From contig NZ_CP121648.1 of NCBI RefSeq assembly GCF_029714205.1, positions 3,118,001-3,182,000 on the forward strand: DNA of 64,000 nucleotides. Reading direction: 5' to 3'. The notes under the pieces are model-generated. The model searched no databases. It was not told where the DNA came from and saw only the letters and a list, made by a program, of their open reading frames with translations. Made by a program: the position numbers and the translations under genes. This DNA comes from Methylobacterium sp. CB376. Its GTDB lineage: Bacteria > Pseudomonadota > Alphaproteobacteria > Rhizobiales > Beijerinckiaceae. Below, piece after piece: positions 27,380 to 37,269 of the stretch (position 1 is its first letter; each line of letters starts with the position of its first letter).

Positions 27380-28891
27380 ATGCAGACCGAGTGGGACATT
27401 ATCGTCGTCGGCTCCGGCAACGCCGCGATGAGCGCGGCCATCGCGGCGCGCGAGCAGGGCCGCCGCGTGCTGATCATCGAGAAGGCGGGGCCCGATCTCG
27501 CCGGCGGCAACACCGCCTACACGGCGGGCGCAATGCGCTTCGTCTACGAGGGCAAGAATGACCTCCTGCCGCTCCTCGAAGATCCGCACGACCCGCGCCT
27601 GGCTCGCACGGAGTTCGGCGCTTACACGGCCGAGCGCTTCGCGGCAGACCTCCTCGGCTTCAATGATGGGCGCCCGCTCAGCCGCGAGCAGCAGACGCTG
27701 ATCGCCGAGAGCTACGACGCTGTGCGCTGGCTCGCCTCGAAGGGTGTGAAATTCGAGCCGATCTACGCCCGCCAGTCCTACGAGAAGGACGGGCGTTTCG
27801 TGTTCTGGGGTGGCCTGACGCTCGCGACCCGCGACGAGGGCCTGGGCCTCGTCCAGGCCGAGCGCGCCGCGTTCAAGGCACTTGGCGGCGAAATCCGTTT
27901 CGGCTGCGCGGCCGAGGACCTGATCGTCGAAGATGGGCGCGTTTGCGGCGTGCGCACGCACGCCGCCGCCGGCGAGGCCGGGACGATCCGGGCGCGTGCC
28001 GTAATCCTGGGCTGCGGCGGCTTCGAGTCGAACCCCGAATTGCGTGCCGAACTCATCGGCCCAGGCTGGGAGGACGCCAAGGTGCGCGGCACGCCCCACA
28101 ACCGCGGCGACGGGCTCGCCATGGCGTTCCGGCTCGGGGCGCGGCGGCACGGCTTCTACGGCGGCTGCCACGCCACGCCGATGGACCTCTACACACCACC
28201 CTACGGCAACCTCGCCCTGCCCCACCTCGAGCGCAAGCACTACCGCAAGATCTGTTACTTCCTCGGTGTCATGATCAACGCCGAGGGGCGCCGCTTCGTC
28301 GACGAGGGCCGCGACTTCCGCAACTACACCTACGCGCAGTTCGGCCGCGCGATCATGGAGCAGCCGAAACACATCGCGTGGCAGATCTTCGACTCGAAGG
28401 TCGATTCCCTGCTCTACAGCGAATACCGCTTCCACGACGCGCATTACGTCGAAAGTGACACTCTCGACCGGCTGATCGACAAGCTCGACGGACTTAACAA
28501 CAAGGAGCAGGCCCGCGCCACGCTGGCCGCTTTCAACGCCGCCGTAGACGAGAGTGTCCAGTTCAACCCGACCGCCAAGGACGGCCGCGGGACGAAGGGC
28601 CTCGATCTCCCGAAATCGAACTGGGCGCAGACCCTCGATACCCCGCCGTTCAAGGCCTATCCGGTCACCGGCGGCATCACCTTCACTTATGGCGGCCTGG
28701 AGGTGGACGAGGCCGGCGCAGTGATCGCCGAGAACGGTGCGCCGATCCCCGGCCTCTACGCCTGCGGCGAGATCGTCGGCGGGGTGTTCTTCAACGGCTA
28801 TCCGGGTGGCTCCGGCCTGACCTCCGGCGTCGTGTTCGGCCGGCGAGCTGGAGCCGGCGCAGCCGCTCAGACCGGCCGCGGAGCACCTTGA
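27380..28891 (+). CDS. tcuA: FAD-dependent dehydrogenase, tricarballylate dehydrogenase (TcuA)-like
   Basis: The 503-residue flavoprotein begins with the dinucleotide-binding motif WDIIVVGSGNAAMSAAIAAR and an ADP-ribose contact in RVLIIEKAGPDLAGGNTAYT. The capping domain and substrate loop of the fumarate reductase/succinate dehydrogenase flavoprotein type follow, with the C-terminal FAD signature YACGEIVGGVFFNGYPGG and SGLTSGVVFGRRAGAGA. TcuA converts tricarballylate to cis-aconitate; assignment to this branch rests on overall pattern. ATG 27380 follows a ggagag site at seven bases. No TcuB gene is visible, and the neighbouring transporter is a remnant. A fragment of a second copy lies at 6240-6372. 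Confidence 0.82.
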   Translation: MQTEWDIIVVGSGNAAMSAAIAAREQGRRVLIIEKAGPDLAGGNTAYTAGAMRFVYEGKNDLLPLLEDPHDPRLARTEFGAYTAERFAADLLGFNDGRPLSREQQTLIAESYDAVRWLASKGVKFEPIYARQSYEKDGRFVFWGGLTLATRDEGLGLVQAERAAFKALGGEIRFGCAAEDLIVEDGRVCGVRTHAAAGEAGTIRARAVILGCGGFESNPELRAELIGPGWEDAKVRGTPHNRGDGLAMAFRLGARRHGFYGGCHATPMDLYTPPYGNLALPHLERKHYRKICYFLGVMINAEGRRFVDEGRDFRNYTYAQFGRAIMEQPKHIAWQIFDSKVDSLLYSEYRFHDAHYVESDTLDRLIDKLDGLNNKEQARATLAAFNAAVDESVQFNPTAKDGRGTKGLDLPKSNWAQTLDTPPFKAYPVTGGITFTYGGLEVDEAGAVIAENGAPIPGLYACGEIVGGVFFNGYPGGSGLTSGVVFGRRAGAGAAAQTGRGAP

Positions 28892-28982
28892 GCTCCACGG
28901 CGTGTCAGCCGGGCCGCGATAAGCCCGCTACTATCAATCCGGGCACGCGCCATGGCGTCGCCCGGGACGGCGTCCGGGAGGC

Positions 28983-29255
28983 AGCACTGCGGCACACCCG
29001 CGGTGCACGCGCCTCAACCGCGGCGCAATCCGTCCGCACCCGAGGCACAGCGCCGGCCCCTTCCTGCCCCTGCCTCCCCTCCCCGCGCACCCGACACGGC
29101 TCGACCGTGTGACCTCTGCCTGAGGAGCCGGCGCCCGATCCCTTTGAGCGGATTCACGTCCCTCTTCGCCGTTGCGCCGGCCCGCGTCATGCGCTAGTGA
29201 AGTGCCGCGGTCAGCACCCGTAGCTCAGCTGGATAGAGCGTTGCCCTCCGAAGGC
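28983..29255 (+). repeat. Duplicated tRNA-Arg block, copy B
   Basis: This is the second copy of the block at 8420-8691, in the same orientation. Here it runs uninterrupted into a complete tRNA-Arg. The stretch from the TcuA-like stop to the tRNA holds no gene; it contains the palindrome cggctcgaccgtgtg-like sequences shared with copy A. Confidence 0.8.
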
Positions 29256-29290
29256 AAAGGTCACACGTTCGAATCGTGTCGGGTGCGCCA
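29214..29290 (+). tRNA. tRNA-Arg (anticodon CCG)
   Basis: The 77-base sequence folds as a standard tRNA: acceptor gcacccg pairs with cgggtgc, D arm gctcagctggatagagc, anticodon stem ttgcc/ggcaa with loop ctCCGaa, T arm with gttcgaatc, and an encoded CCA end. It reads CGG codons. The 3' part is the likely attachment site of the integrase encoded just downstream. Confidence 0.97.
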
Positions 29291-29395
29291 CCTAACTCTT
29301 TGACAAAGATAGCATTTCTGTCAGAGAGGGTCGGGGAATCAGCCCATATCGGTCGGTCTGTCACGCTGCTGTCACAAGCTGTGTGGGCACGACCA

Positions 29396-30412
29396 ATGGC
29401 GACCATTCGAAAGCGCGGCACATCCTGGCAGGCTCAGGTCCGACGCGACGGCTTTCCTCCCCTATCCAGATCCTTCCGCACCAAGGCCGAGGCTGTGGCG
29501 TGGGGCCGGGACAGGGAACGCGAGATTGAAGGCGGCAGCCTCAGCGTTGCCACTCGTGAACCCAAGGGGCTGACGGTCGCAGAAATTCTCAGGCGCTACC
29601 AGGCGGCCGTCAGCTGCAAGAAGCGAGGCGCGAGGTCGGAGCGATCGCGGATCGGAACTCTCCAGGCCCACCCGATCGGTCAGGCACAGGTGCGAAGGCT
29701 GTCCGCTTCGATGGTGGCCCGCTATCGGGATGATCGGCTGGAGATCGTCGCCGGGGACTCCGTCCGTCGCGAGTTGACCATCCTTCGTCACTGTCTGGAG
29801 GTGGCTCGCCGGGAGTGGGGCATTCCACTACCCTCGAATCCGGTAGGGCAAATCAAACTCCCCGAGCCGTCAAAGGGGCGTCAGCAGCGACTGGAAGCGG
29901 AACAGGCGCAGGCTCTCATCCTGGCGCTGAAACGGTCTCGCGTCTGGTACCTTCGACCACTCGTTAACCTCGCGATCGAAACGGGCATGAGGAGGGGTGA
30001 GCTCCTGACTCTCAGGTGGGCCAACGTGGACCTATCAAGTCGAATTGCATATCTCGAAACGACCAAGAATGGGCACTCCAGGACCATCCCACTGAGCCCA
30101 GGAGCGCTGAGTGTGCTGAAGGGATTGCCAAGGACGGACGCGCGCGTGTTTCCCTTGACCGGCAATGCTGTAAGGCTTGCGTGGGAACGCCTAAGAAACC
30201 GAGCCGGACTACCAGAACTAAGATTTCACGATCTGCGACATGAAGCGATTTCACGGTTCTTCGAAATAGGCCTGAGCATACCAGAGGTCGCCCTGATCAG
30301 TGGTCACCGGGATACTAGAACGCTGATGCGGTATACCCACCTGAGGCCGGAGGTACTCGCTAAGAAGTTGCAGCAAGCCAGGGATGTCGGTCAATCAGGC
30401 GCTTCGGAATAG
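29396..30412 (+). CDS. Tyrosine recombinase/integrase
   Basis: The 338-residue protein has an N-terminal AP2-like arm-binding start (MATIRKRGTSWQAQVRRDG), a SAM-like core-binding domain, and a catalytic domain with the arginine in LAIETGMRRGELLTLRW, RFHDLRHEAISR, SGHRDTRTLMRYTH and the nucleophile tyrosine in RYTHL. It resembles phage and island integrases. The start is placed at ATG 29396 because the sequence from there is the conserved N-terminus; the open frame from 29276 overlaps the tRNA end and is not expected to be translated. Position directly after the tRNA fits integration into it. Confidence 0.93.
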   Translation: MATIRKRGTSWQAQVRRDGFPPLSRSFRTKAEAVAWGRDREREIEGGSLSVATREPKGLTVAEILRRYQAAVSCKKRGARSERSRIGTLQAHPIGQAQVRRLSASMVARYRDDRLEIVAGDSVRRELTILRHCLEVARREWGIPLPSNPVGQIKLPEPSKGRQQRLEAEQAQALILALKRSRVWYLRPLVNLAIETGMRRGELLTLRWANVDLSSRIAYLETTKNGHSRTIPLSPGALSVLKGLPRTDARVFPLTGNAVRLAWERLRNRAGLPELRFHDLRHEAISRFFEIGLSIPEVALISGHRDTRTLMRYTHLRPEVLAKKLQQARDVGQSGASE

Positions 30413-31144
30413 TGACAGTGGGGCGTTCGGCGATGCTTGTAATGGGTATCATTTTACGGATTGCGACCGGACGGGACCAGACTAATGCCAACCAGATTAC
30501 CGAGTTGAGTGGAATAGCGGGCTTCTATCGCATGTCCCCGACTACGAACACGCACAAGAGCACGCGGGAATGGCTTGGAGCCGGGGTATAGCTTTGGTAC
30601 GAGTTCTTGAATTCTACGCCTACGATTTGAGATGCGAGCCAGCCCCAAGGTCCCCGATCTTATACCGGTCTACTATAAAGACTCCACTCCGACTGTTATT
30701 CACCGTATATTTCAGATCACTAGAAGGATTGACTACCTGACCTATTCGCTATAGAAATTTGTTGCATATATACAGCAGTTACGACTTGATTACGATTTAT
30801 GCCTCTCTTGCTATTTTTGAATACGAACTTGCTCGACGGCTCGTAATAGCTATGTATTCGTAATACGATTCGGATTAGATAATTGGGTCCATTCGGCGCG
30901 TTTCAATGGCACCTTTCGCTCCTTCGGCCGCTTGTCGAAACGGAGTACCTCAAGCAGTGTCCAGGCCCTACCACGCACATCAGATATGCCACGTGCATTG
31001 AGAGCTGAAGCGATCTCCGCCGGATCCGAGATCCCTCCAAGGCGGAGATCTTGGATGACGACTGCGACCCGAGCTGCGTGATCGATGCGATTTTTTTGAC
31101 GCTGGTCCATGAAATTGCCGTGCAGCGAAGGGTGCGCGCATAGC
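30413..31144. other. AT-rich segment without clear genes
   Basis: The DNA here is clearly richer in A and T than the surroundings (for example 30700-30870), consistent with foreign origin. Apart from a doubtful short frame on the minus strand (30850-31110) nothing is recognised. Confidence 0.55.
30850..31110 (-). CDS. Hypothetical protein with recombinase-like tail pattern
   Basis: The 86-residue frame reads DPAEIASALNARGISDVRGR followed by AWTLLEVLRFDK, which resembles the phrase found in serine recombinases (ALN, GI, RG, W) where the helical region meets the DNA. The catalytic domain is not present. No good ribosome-binding site is seen. It could be a remnant or a small DNA-binding protein; I am unsure that it is a gene. 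Confidence 0.4.
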   Translation of the reverse strand: MDQRQKNRIDHAARVAVVIQDLRLGGISDPAEIASALNARGISDVRGRAWTLLEVLRFDKRPKERKVPLKRAEWTQLSNPNRITNT

Positions 31145-31172
31145 AAAAAACCCACGCTGATACCAGCGTGGG
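31145..31172 (-). terminator. Intrinsic terminator for the outer-membrane protein gene
   Basis: On the minus strand a perfect nine-base-pair stem, cccacgctg with loop gtat and cagcgtggg, is followed by six T residues. It lies about 30 bases after the stop of the gene ending at 31203. Confidence 0.9.
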
Positions 31173-31202
31173 CTTCGATCACGTAACGAACTCAGGAACC
31201 AA

Positions 31203-32168
31203 TCAGTACTTGCGAATGATCGGTGCCGGAGCCGGGGCCGGAGCAGCCGCTGCGGTATAAAGCGGAACGATGATGCGGCCCCACACTTCGGTGCTCTCGG
31301 AGTTCGGCACCGAAACAGCTACGTCGCGGGCAGCGTACACCTGGACCGTCGCGAAGCCGAAATCGTAGCCGACCAGGCCGCCGAGGGCGAAGCGGCCCCG
31401 ATTGCCGGCCGCGAGGCTGACCAACCGCGTATCGAAGTTGTAGGTGCCGTAGCCGATCGCACCAATCTCGAACTTACCGAACTTCTTCGTCGCAGTCAGG
31501 TCGAGGTTCAGCGAGTCGGAGATGATGAACGGGCCACGGGTATTGCCGAAGCCGATTGTATTCAGGCCCGGGAACTTGGCCGGAGAGTCATAGATGTTCG
31601 CCGTCAGGTTGGCGGTCAGGTTCCAGCCGTCGCCGGTGTAGCTGCCCGCGATGCCGAACCGGTAGGTGTTCGAAGCGAGCTGGCCGAGCACCGGAGCGCC
31701 CACGAAGTTGCCGGCATTGTTGACCAGGACGCCGCGGTCGCCATTCAGCTCGTTCAGGTAGGTACCGCCGAGCAGGCTGACGCCGAAGTTGTTGCCGAGA
31801 TCGAAGGCCCAGATCGCGCCGATGAATGTGCCGACGTTGATCGACAGGTCGCGGATGCCGTTCGGGCCGCCGTTCTTACCGAACACGAAGACGGTCGGCG
31901 GGGCGAGGGCGAGTTCGACGCGACCGCCGCCGAGGACGACCGGGGTCGACCACACAAGCACTGGGATGTTAACACCGACGTCGACAGGGCCGTTGTCCGG
32001 CATACCGTAACGGAAGGTATTAATTGCGTACACACCCTCGGGCAGCGGTGCACCGACGGCGAGACCGACCTGCTCACCGGGCACCGTAGTCGTTTGCGCG
32101 AACGACGCAGTCGCGGTCATACCAATCGTGAGCGCGGCCGCGCCGGCTACAAGCCAGTTCTTCATCAT
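31203..32168 (-). CDS. Outer-membrane beta-barrel protein (phenol meta-pathway transporter-like)
   Basis: A signal peptide (MMKNWLVAGAAALTIGMTATASFA) precedes a beta-strand rich protein of about 300 residues with alternating patterns (FGVSLLGGTYLNELNG, WNLTANLTANIYD, FGFATVQVYAARDVAVS) and a C-terminal aromatic residue (IIRKY), as expected of outer-membrane proteins. The layout fits the SphA/MetA-like family annotated as phenol degradation meta-pathway proteins, whose role is uncertain. ATG 32168 is used, with ATG 32165 and 32180 as options; the longer frame to 32408 has no support. It has its own terminator, so is probably monocistronic. Confidence 0.78.
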   Translation of the reverse strand: MMKNWLVAGAAALTIGMTATASFAQTTTVPGEQVGLAVGAPLPEGVYAINTFRYGMPDNGPVDVGVNIPVLVWSTPVVLGGGRVELALAPPTVFVFGKNGGPNGIRDLSINVGTFIGAIWAFDLGNNFGVSLLGGTYLNELNGDRGVLVNNAGNFVGAPVLGQLASNTYRFGIAGSYTGDGWNLTANLTANIYDSPAKFPGLNTIGFGNTRGPFIISDSLNLDLTATKKFGKFEIGAIGYGTYNFDTRLVSLAAGNRGRFALGGLVGYDFGFATVQVYAARDVAVSVPNSESTEVWGRIIVPLYTAAAAPAPAPAPIIRKY

Positions 32169-32180
32169 TTGGCGTTCCAT

Positions 32181-33530
32181 TTCTGTGTCTAAGGCGTCCG
32201 CGCCGCAGCCCTGGTATGGTGTTTCAGACCGTCTTGTCCCGCGGCCCTCTTCAACAGCACCCAAGCGCCCCCTTACGGCCCTACCTCGTGTCTGAACGAT
32301 TCTGAATATCCAACAGCTTTGCGCGAAAGGACAGCGGAAACAGCTCAGCTCGTGGGCGTCCGCGACCCGCCGTGGCAGAAATGCATCATTTTTGCGGCGC
32401 TGCGGCATGCAGGTTGGCAGCCCTGCTAATCGAGACTTCGGCCGCAGACGACGGAACCACCCTGCGCGTAGCCACAGCTTGAGTGTCAGTCCGCTCGGGA
32501 CCGCCTTTTGTCTCGCAATCGGCCGCCATTCTGTATAAGAAGCGTCTCATACCGCGTCGACCGTGCCCCCGCGTGTCGGTGCTGGATGGCGGGCCGGGTG
32601 CGAACAGTCTGAACAGCTTCCTTCCCCCGGCCCGCCCTTTTTCATTCAGGGACGTGAGCATCAGCTACGGGCCGAGCGTCGACGTGCCGGCATCCGCGAC
32701 CTGTCCCTCAATCCAGTGCTGGGCGGCTGACGGCATTGGCAGCTAACCAGCCTCAGTCGCGTAGCAAGGCCTCTTAGGAGTTCCGAAGTACGAAGGGCTT
32801 AGATGACCGCACCTGCGTGGCACAGCCCTGGGCAACATCGGATGACCTGCGAAGTGGGTCAGAGCGGCGCGCCGGCTGATCGGCCATCGTTCCTCCACGC
32901 CTCAGTTTCAGCGCGCCGGCCTGGGAAGGGGGCAAGGGCCCTTGAACGGTTGGGATCGAAGACGAGGTACTCCCACCTGACCTCCCCTGCCTGTCGCGGT
33001 TTCGATGGTCTGAGCACTACCCCGGAGGGCCCCTGCCGCCTAGGGAGACCTGACCGGGTTGAGAACGATCGCGGTTAGATGGGCCAAGCGGAACTGGGGA
33101 GATGCGCAACTGGTAAGCCATGGGTCCCTCCCTTTCTGGTGCCCGCTTATCATTGTGGCGATGGGTGCTCGGTGCGTGTGGACAGCTCTCCGGTCCCGAG
33201 CGCGCTTCGGAGCTCACTGAGAGCCGACGACCAGGGGAACTCGGCTGCCCTGCTCCCATGCGCGTGGATTGGGGCCGTGTCCGACTGGACTACAGAGCTG
33301 GACAGGACGGCGAGTGGGCCCGTGGCGGAGGGCAACAGTTCGGTAGTCACATCGTCGTCCAGCTGGCCGTCGGGTTTCTCGCGCACCGCGACACGGGTTG
33401 TTGCACGCCCTCCCCTGCCACCCTCACGCGGCTCAAGGCCGACCCCTTTGGAGGGATCTCGACGGTCGGCCGATTCCAAGCGTGTCGGGAGCGGGTCGCC
33501 AGGGGATCGGGCGGCCGTAGGTAAGACCGT
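32181..33530. other. Long region without a recognisable gene
   Basis: About 1.35 kb upstream of the outer-membrane protein gene contains several open frames on both strands, none with a family signature or good start site. The promoter of the outer-membrane protein gene must lie near the left end. The right end borders the IS110 element. Confidence 0.5.
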
Positions 33531-33534
33531 ATGT

Positions 33535-34740
33535 CCGCCGAGCCGGGGTGGCTCGCCCTACACTGCGCCTTCGAGGGTTGCTCGGCGCGGCCGAGCCGAT
33601 CCTCATCGCAGGAGGACGAGCCGTGGGCCATGCTACCGAGGTTTTCGTCGGGATCGACGTGTCCAAGATGCGCAATGCCGTCGCCGTTGCTGATGGCGAG
33701 CGTGGAGGCGAGGTCCGCTACCTGGGTGAGGTCGACGCCTCGCCCGAGAGCATGCGCCGGCTGGTGAGGCGCCTGGCAGGCCAGCACGAGCGCCTGCACT
33801 TCTGCTACGAGGCGGGGCCGACGGGCTACGGTCTCCACCGCCTCATCACCGAACTCGGCCACTCCTGCTCCGTCGTGGCGCCCTCTCTGATCCCCAGGAA
33901 GCCCGGCGACCGGGTCAAGACCAACCGCCGCGATGCGGTGGCGCTCGCCAAGCTCCTGCGCGCCGGCGAGCTCACGGCCGTCTGGGTGCCCGACGAAGGC
34001 CATGAGGCGATGCGCGATCTCGTGCGCGCCCGGGCCGCTGCCGTCGAGAGCCTGCGCGTGCATCGCCAGCAGGTCAGTGCCTTCATGCTCAAGCACGGGC
34101 GCGTCTATCCCCGCAAGAAGGGCTGGACGATGCGCTATCTTTGCTGGCTGCAGGAGCAGCGCTTCGACCATCCCGCCCACCAGATCGCGCTGCAGGAGCT
34201 GGTCGAGGCGGTGCGGATCGCCAAGGAGCGCGTGGCGCGTATCGAGGCGGCCATCGCTGAGTTCGTGCCCACCTGGTCGCTCGGTCCGGTCGTGCGGGCG
34301 TTGCAGACCCTGCGCGGCATCGACCTCATCGTCGCTGTCACCTTCGCGACCGAGGTCGGCGACATCAGCCGCTTCGAGAGTCCGCGTCAGCTCATGGGAT
34401 ATCTCGGCCTCGTACCGAGCGAGCGGTCCACCGGCGACACGGTCCGGCGCGGCGGGATCACCAAGGCCGGCAATGGGCGCGTGCGGCACATGCTGGTGGA
34501 GAGCGCCTGGACCTACCGTCACCCGCCGAAGGTCGGAGCAAAGAAGCTCTACCGGATGGAAGCCGCGACGCCACGGGTGCGCGAGATCGCCTGGAAGGCC
34601 CAGACCCGCCTCACGGCTCGTTACCGGGCGCTGATCGGGCGCGGCAAGAAGGCGACGGTGGTCTGCACGGCGATCGCCCGCGAACTCGTCGGCTTCATGT
34701 GGTCGGTCGCCCGGGAGGCGCGGGTCGCCTGAGGCGGCCA
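33535..34740 (+). mobile_element. IS110-family insertion sequence (ends approximate)
   Basis: The region is defined by a complete IS110-type transposase gene. Elements of this family lack clear inverted repeats, so the borders are only estimated from the gene and the short flanking non-coding stretches where a bridge RNA would be expected. No target duplication is seen. Confidence 0.7.
33623..34732 (+). CDS. IS110-family transposase (DEDD)
   Basis: The 369-residue protein starts with the RuvC-like DEDD domain (EVFVGIDVSKMRNAVAVADG, LHFCYEAGPTGYGLHRLI, VKTNRRDAVALAKLLRAGEL) and ends with the Tnp_20 domain containing LQTLRGIDLIVAVTFATEVG and the serine region YLGLVPSERSTGDTVRRGGI. Start GTG 33623 is chosen since ggagg lies seven bases upstream and homology begins there. 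The frame is intact. Confidence 0.93.
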   Translation: MGHATEVFVGIDVSKMRNAVAVADGERGGEVRYLGEVDASPESMRRLVRRLAGQHERLHFCYEAGPTGYGLHRLITELGHSCSVVAPSLIPRKPGDRVKTNRRDAVALAKLLRAGELTAVWVPDEGHEAMRDLVRARAAAVESLRVHRQQVSAFMLKHGRVYPRKKGWTMRYLCWLQEQRFDHPAHQIALQELVEAVRIAKERVARIEAAIAEFVPTWSLGPVVRALQTLRGIDLIVAVTFATEVGDISRFESPRQLMGYLGLVPSERSTGDTVRRGGITKAGNGRVRHMLVESAWTYRHPPKVGAKKLYRMEAATPRVREIAWKAQTRLTARYRALIGRGKKATVVCTAIARELVGFMWSVAREARVA

Positions 34741-35496
34741 CCAAGCGGGACGCTTCCTCGCGCATCGGCGGGGGCGGGACCACGGCAGGAGAACGCCCGT
34801 CAGACGCTTTGTGGCCGGCCGTGAGGCCGACGCCCGCTGTAAGATCGGGACAGCTCCGGACGCACACTCGGGACTGCGGTAGCCAACCCGCGCATCAGAG
34901 CTTGATCACCGACGTCCATCGGTCCCGTCTCCACCCATGCGCGTACATCCTCACTGCGCCGCTCCTCAGAGCGAACGATCTCGCTCGTCCCGGTAGTTGA
35001 CTGCGGACATCAGAGCTCTGTTCCGGGCGTGTTCGTCCCCCCTCCGCCCTGTGGGTATCGACAAGGCGCCGTCTGCTGAGCACCTCGAGCCTCGTTGAAG
35101 GTGCGACTGATCAAAGCACCGGTGACGACCTCAGCCCAGGACCTCCATTCCGTTACCATTATGGGGCCTCGGCGCACGGAACCGGGGGTCAGGCTCGACT
35201 CGTACCCACCTTCTCACCTGTAGGCATGGTCCCGCTCACTCATTAATGAAAGTATGTGTCTGATAGCAGTTGCGGACTTCCGGCAGTTCGCATAATTATA
35301 ATGAGGTATTATGATCTGAGACGCACGTATAGTTCGAAATCATTCCTGACAAAATCTCTTTGATGGTGCAGATGCGCGCTTGCAAGAGCAGGGCATTAAT
35401 TCTGATTATTTTGCAATTAATGTCAACCGCTTGAACCTGAATGCATGTGTGCCCATTAACCGCTTCAGTTAGGCGGCTGAACAGTGAGGGCACTGC
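34741..35496. other. Gene-free region, AT-rich at the right
   Basis: No gene is recognised. From about 35220 the sequence becomes AT-rich up to the primase remnant, as in the other island filler. Confidence 0.5.
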
Positions 35497-37269
35497 GTGA
35501 TGTATGGCGATGACAAACGTGCTCACGAGTTGGACGGAACGGGTCGCTCACAGGGCGGCGATGTTGACCTGCTGACTGGGCTTCCTAACTCGGCTGGGGA
35601 GCATGCGCCCTGGCTGAGGCCCATCACCGAAATCCTGGCAGCGCACTGGCACAAGGGTCAGCGGGATAACCTCGCGTCCGCCTTCATTGCCTTCTGCGTC
35701 GCCAACGGAGTGGACCGGATCACATGCGAGGAGGTGATCCGTGCCGTGTGTAGTCAGGCCGGTGACGAGGAAGTGCGGGATCGCCTGATGAAGGTTGCGG
35801 AATGCTACGAGAGGCACGCCGAGGGAGCGCCGGATGGTGGCTCCGAACTCCTGTCGCGCATCCTGGGTGCCGAGTGCTTCGAGCAGATCCAGGCGTGGTT
35901 CAGCACCCGTCCAGCCCCCCACCTGCTCAGGCCCTACTGTTCCCTCAGCGTCGTCTTCCGGAATTGATCCAACTACCGATGTCGGAGCCGCCAAGGCATT
36001 CTCATCGGCTATGTATGGCAAACTGCTGTTCCATCCCGACGACCAGACCTCCTACAAGAGCATGGTGTCTACCGTCGCATCTGCCAGGAAGAGGTCCAGA
36101 AGATCGCAGTTTAGTTTCGGACAACCCTCCCTGATGCCTTTTTTGACGCAGAGCCGAAAGCCCTCAAAGCAAAATACCCTCTTCGTAACACCAATTCAAT
36201 GGTGGAAGGCGCGAAAATATTCCTCACTGTCGCTGGTAAAAGGATTGATGCCGACGATTATACGGCCGGATGCAAGAACGGCATTCTCGACCTGAATAGG
36301 AAGATCATTGTCGATTCCACTATTATTGTGACGAAACGGCTCGGAGTAGCATTCGATCCTGCGGCTACCTGCCCCAAGCTCATGAATTTTCTGGAAAGCA
36401 TCTTCCCGAATGACCCTGAGAAGATCCGATTCCTCCAACGAGCGGTCGGCTACACGCTCACGGGTTGGACAAAGGCGCAGTGTCTCTTCCTGCTGCTTGG
36501 GCAAGGAGCGAACGGCAAGTCGACCCTCCTCAAGATCATTCGGGCGCTGATGGGTGAGTACGGAACGTCGATCCCCATGTCAGTCCTGATGGCCTCTCGG
36601 TCTGGCAATGACAGGACGGACGAGCTCGCGGGCCTGAGGGGATACCGCTTCGTCTCCGCACACGAAACCGAGGTTGGCCAGAGGCTCTCGGTGACCAAGG
36701 TGAAGCTCCTGACTGGTGGCGATCCGATCACCTGCCAACCCCGGAAGGGTGCGCCGCTCTCCTACCAGCCGAGCTTCAAGCTGTGGCTGGCCATGAATGA
36801 CCTGCCCGAGATCCCACCGGGCGATGAGGCGATCTGGAGGCGCGTCCACATCATTACGTTCCTGGTCACGATCTCAGAGGGCGAGCGGAATATGAACCTG
36901 TTCGAAGAGCTTGAGCCTGAACTGCCCGGCATCCTCAACTGGGCTCTGGCTGGTCTCGAGGAGTTCAACAGGGTCGGCTTGAAATCACCTGCATCCATCG
37001 TCGATGCCACACGGGCCTACCGGCGCGACAATGACACCGTCGGTCAGTTTATAGACGGTGCTTGCATGATCGACCCAGAGGCAAGAACATTGATGAAAGA
37101 TCTCCACAATGTTTATGCCAGATGGTGCGCCGTGAGTGGCCTCATCCCACTTGGCAACGTGCAATTTGGTAAAGAGATGACGCGTTTGGGTTTCGACGTG
37201 TATTCAACAAAATCTGGGAACGGGCGAAAGGGAGTCAGACTGCTGCCGAAGGGCAATGAGAAGGACTAA
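35497..37269 (+). pseudogene. Decayed phage/plasmid primase-helicase (D5/P4-type)
   Basis: Three stretches belong to one former gene. Frame one (35497-35950) has the linker domain seen between primase-polymerase and helicase parts (EILAAHWHKGQRDNLASAFI). The next part (about 35950-36110) is in another frame and reads TDVGAAKAFSSAMYGKLLFH, the start of a D5_N domain. The third returns to the first frame after a TAG near 36112 and holds the superfamily 3 helicase: LLLGQGANGKSTLLKIIRAL (Walker A), RFVSAHETEVGQ (Walker B region) and FKLWLAMNDLPEIPPGDEAI (motif C). The 357-residue frame starting at 36199 could still be expressed as a helicase part. The primase-polymerase N-terminus is absent. Confidence 0.78.

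Noticed and set aside
33079..33693. Open frames of 130-200 residues before the IS110 element
   Set aside because: No family signature, poor starts and mutual overlap on both strands.
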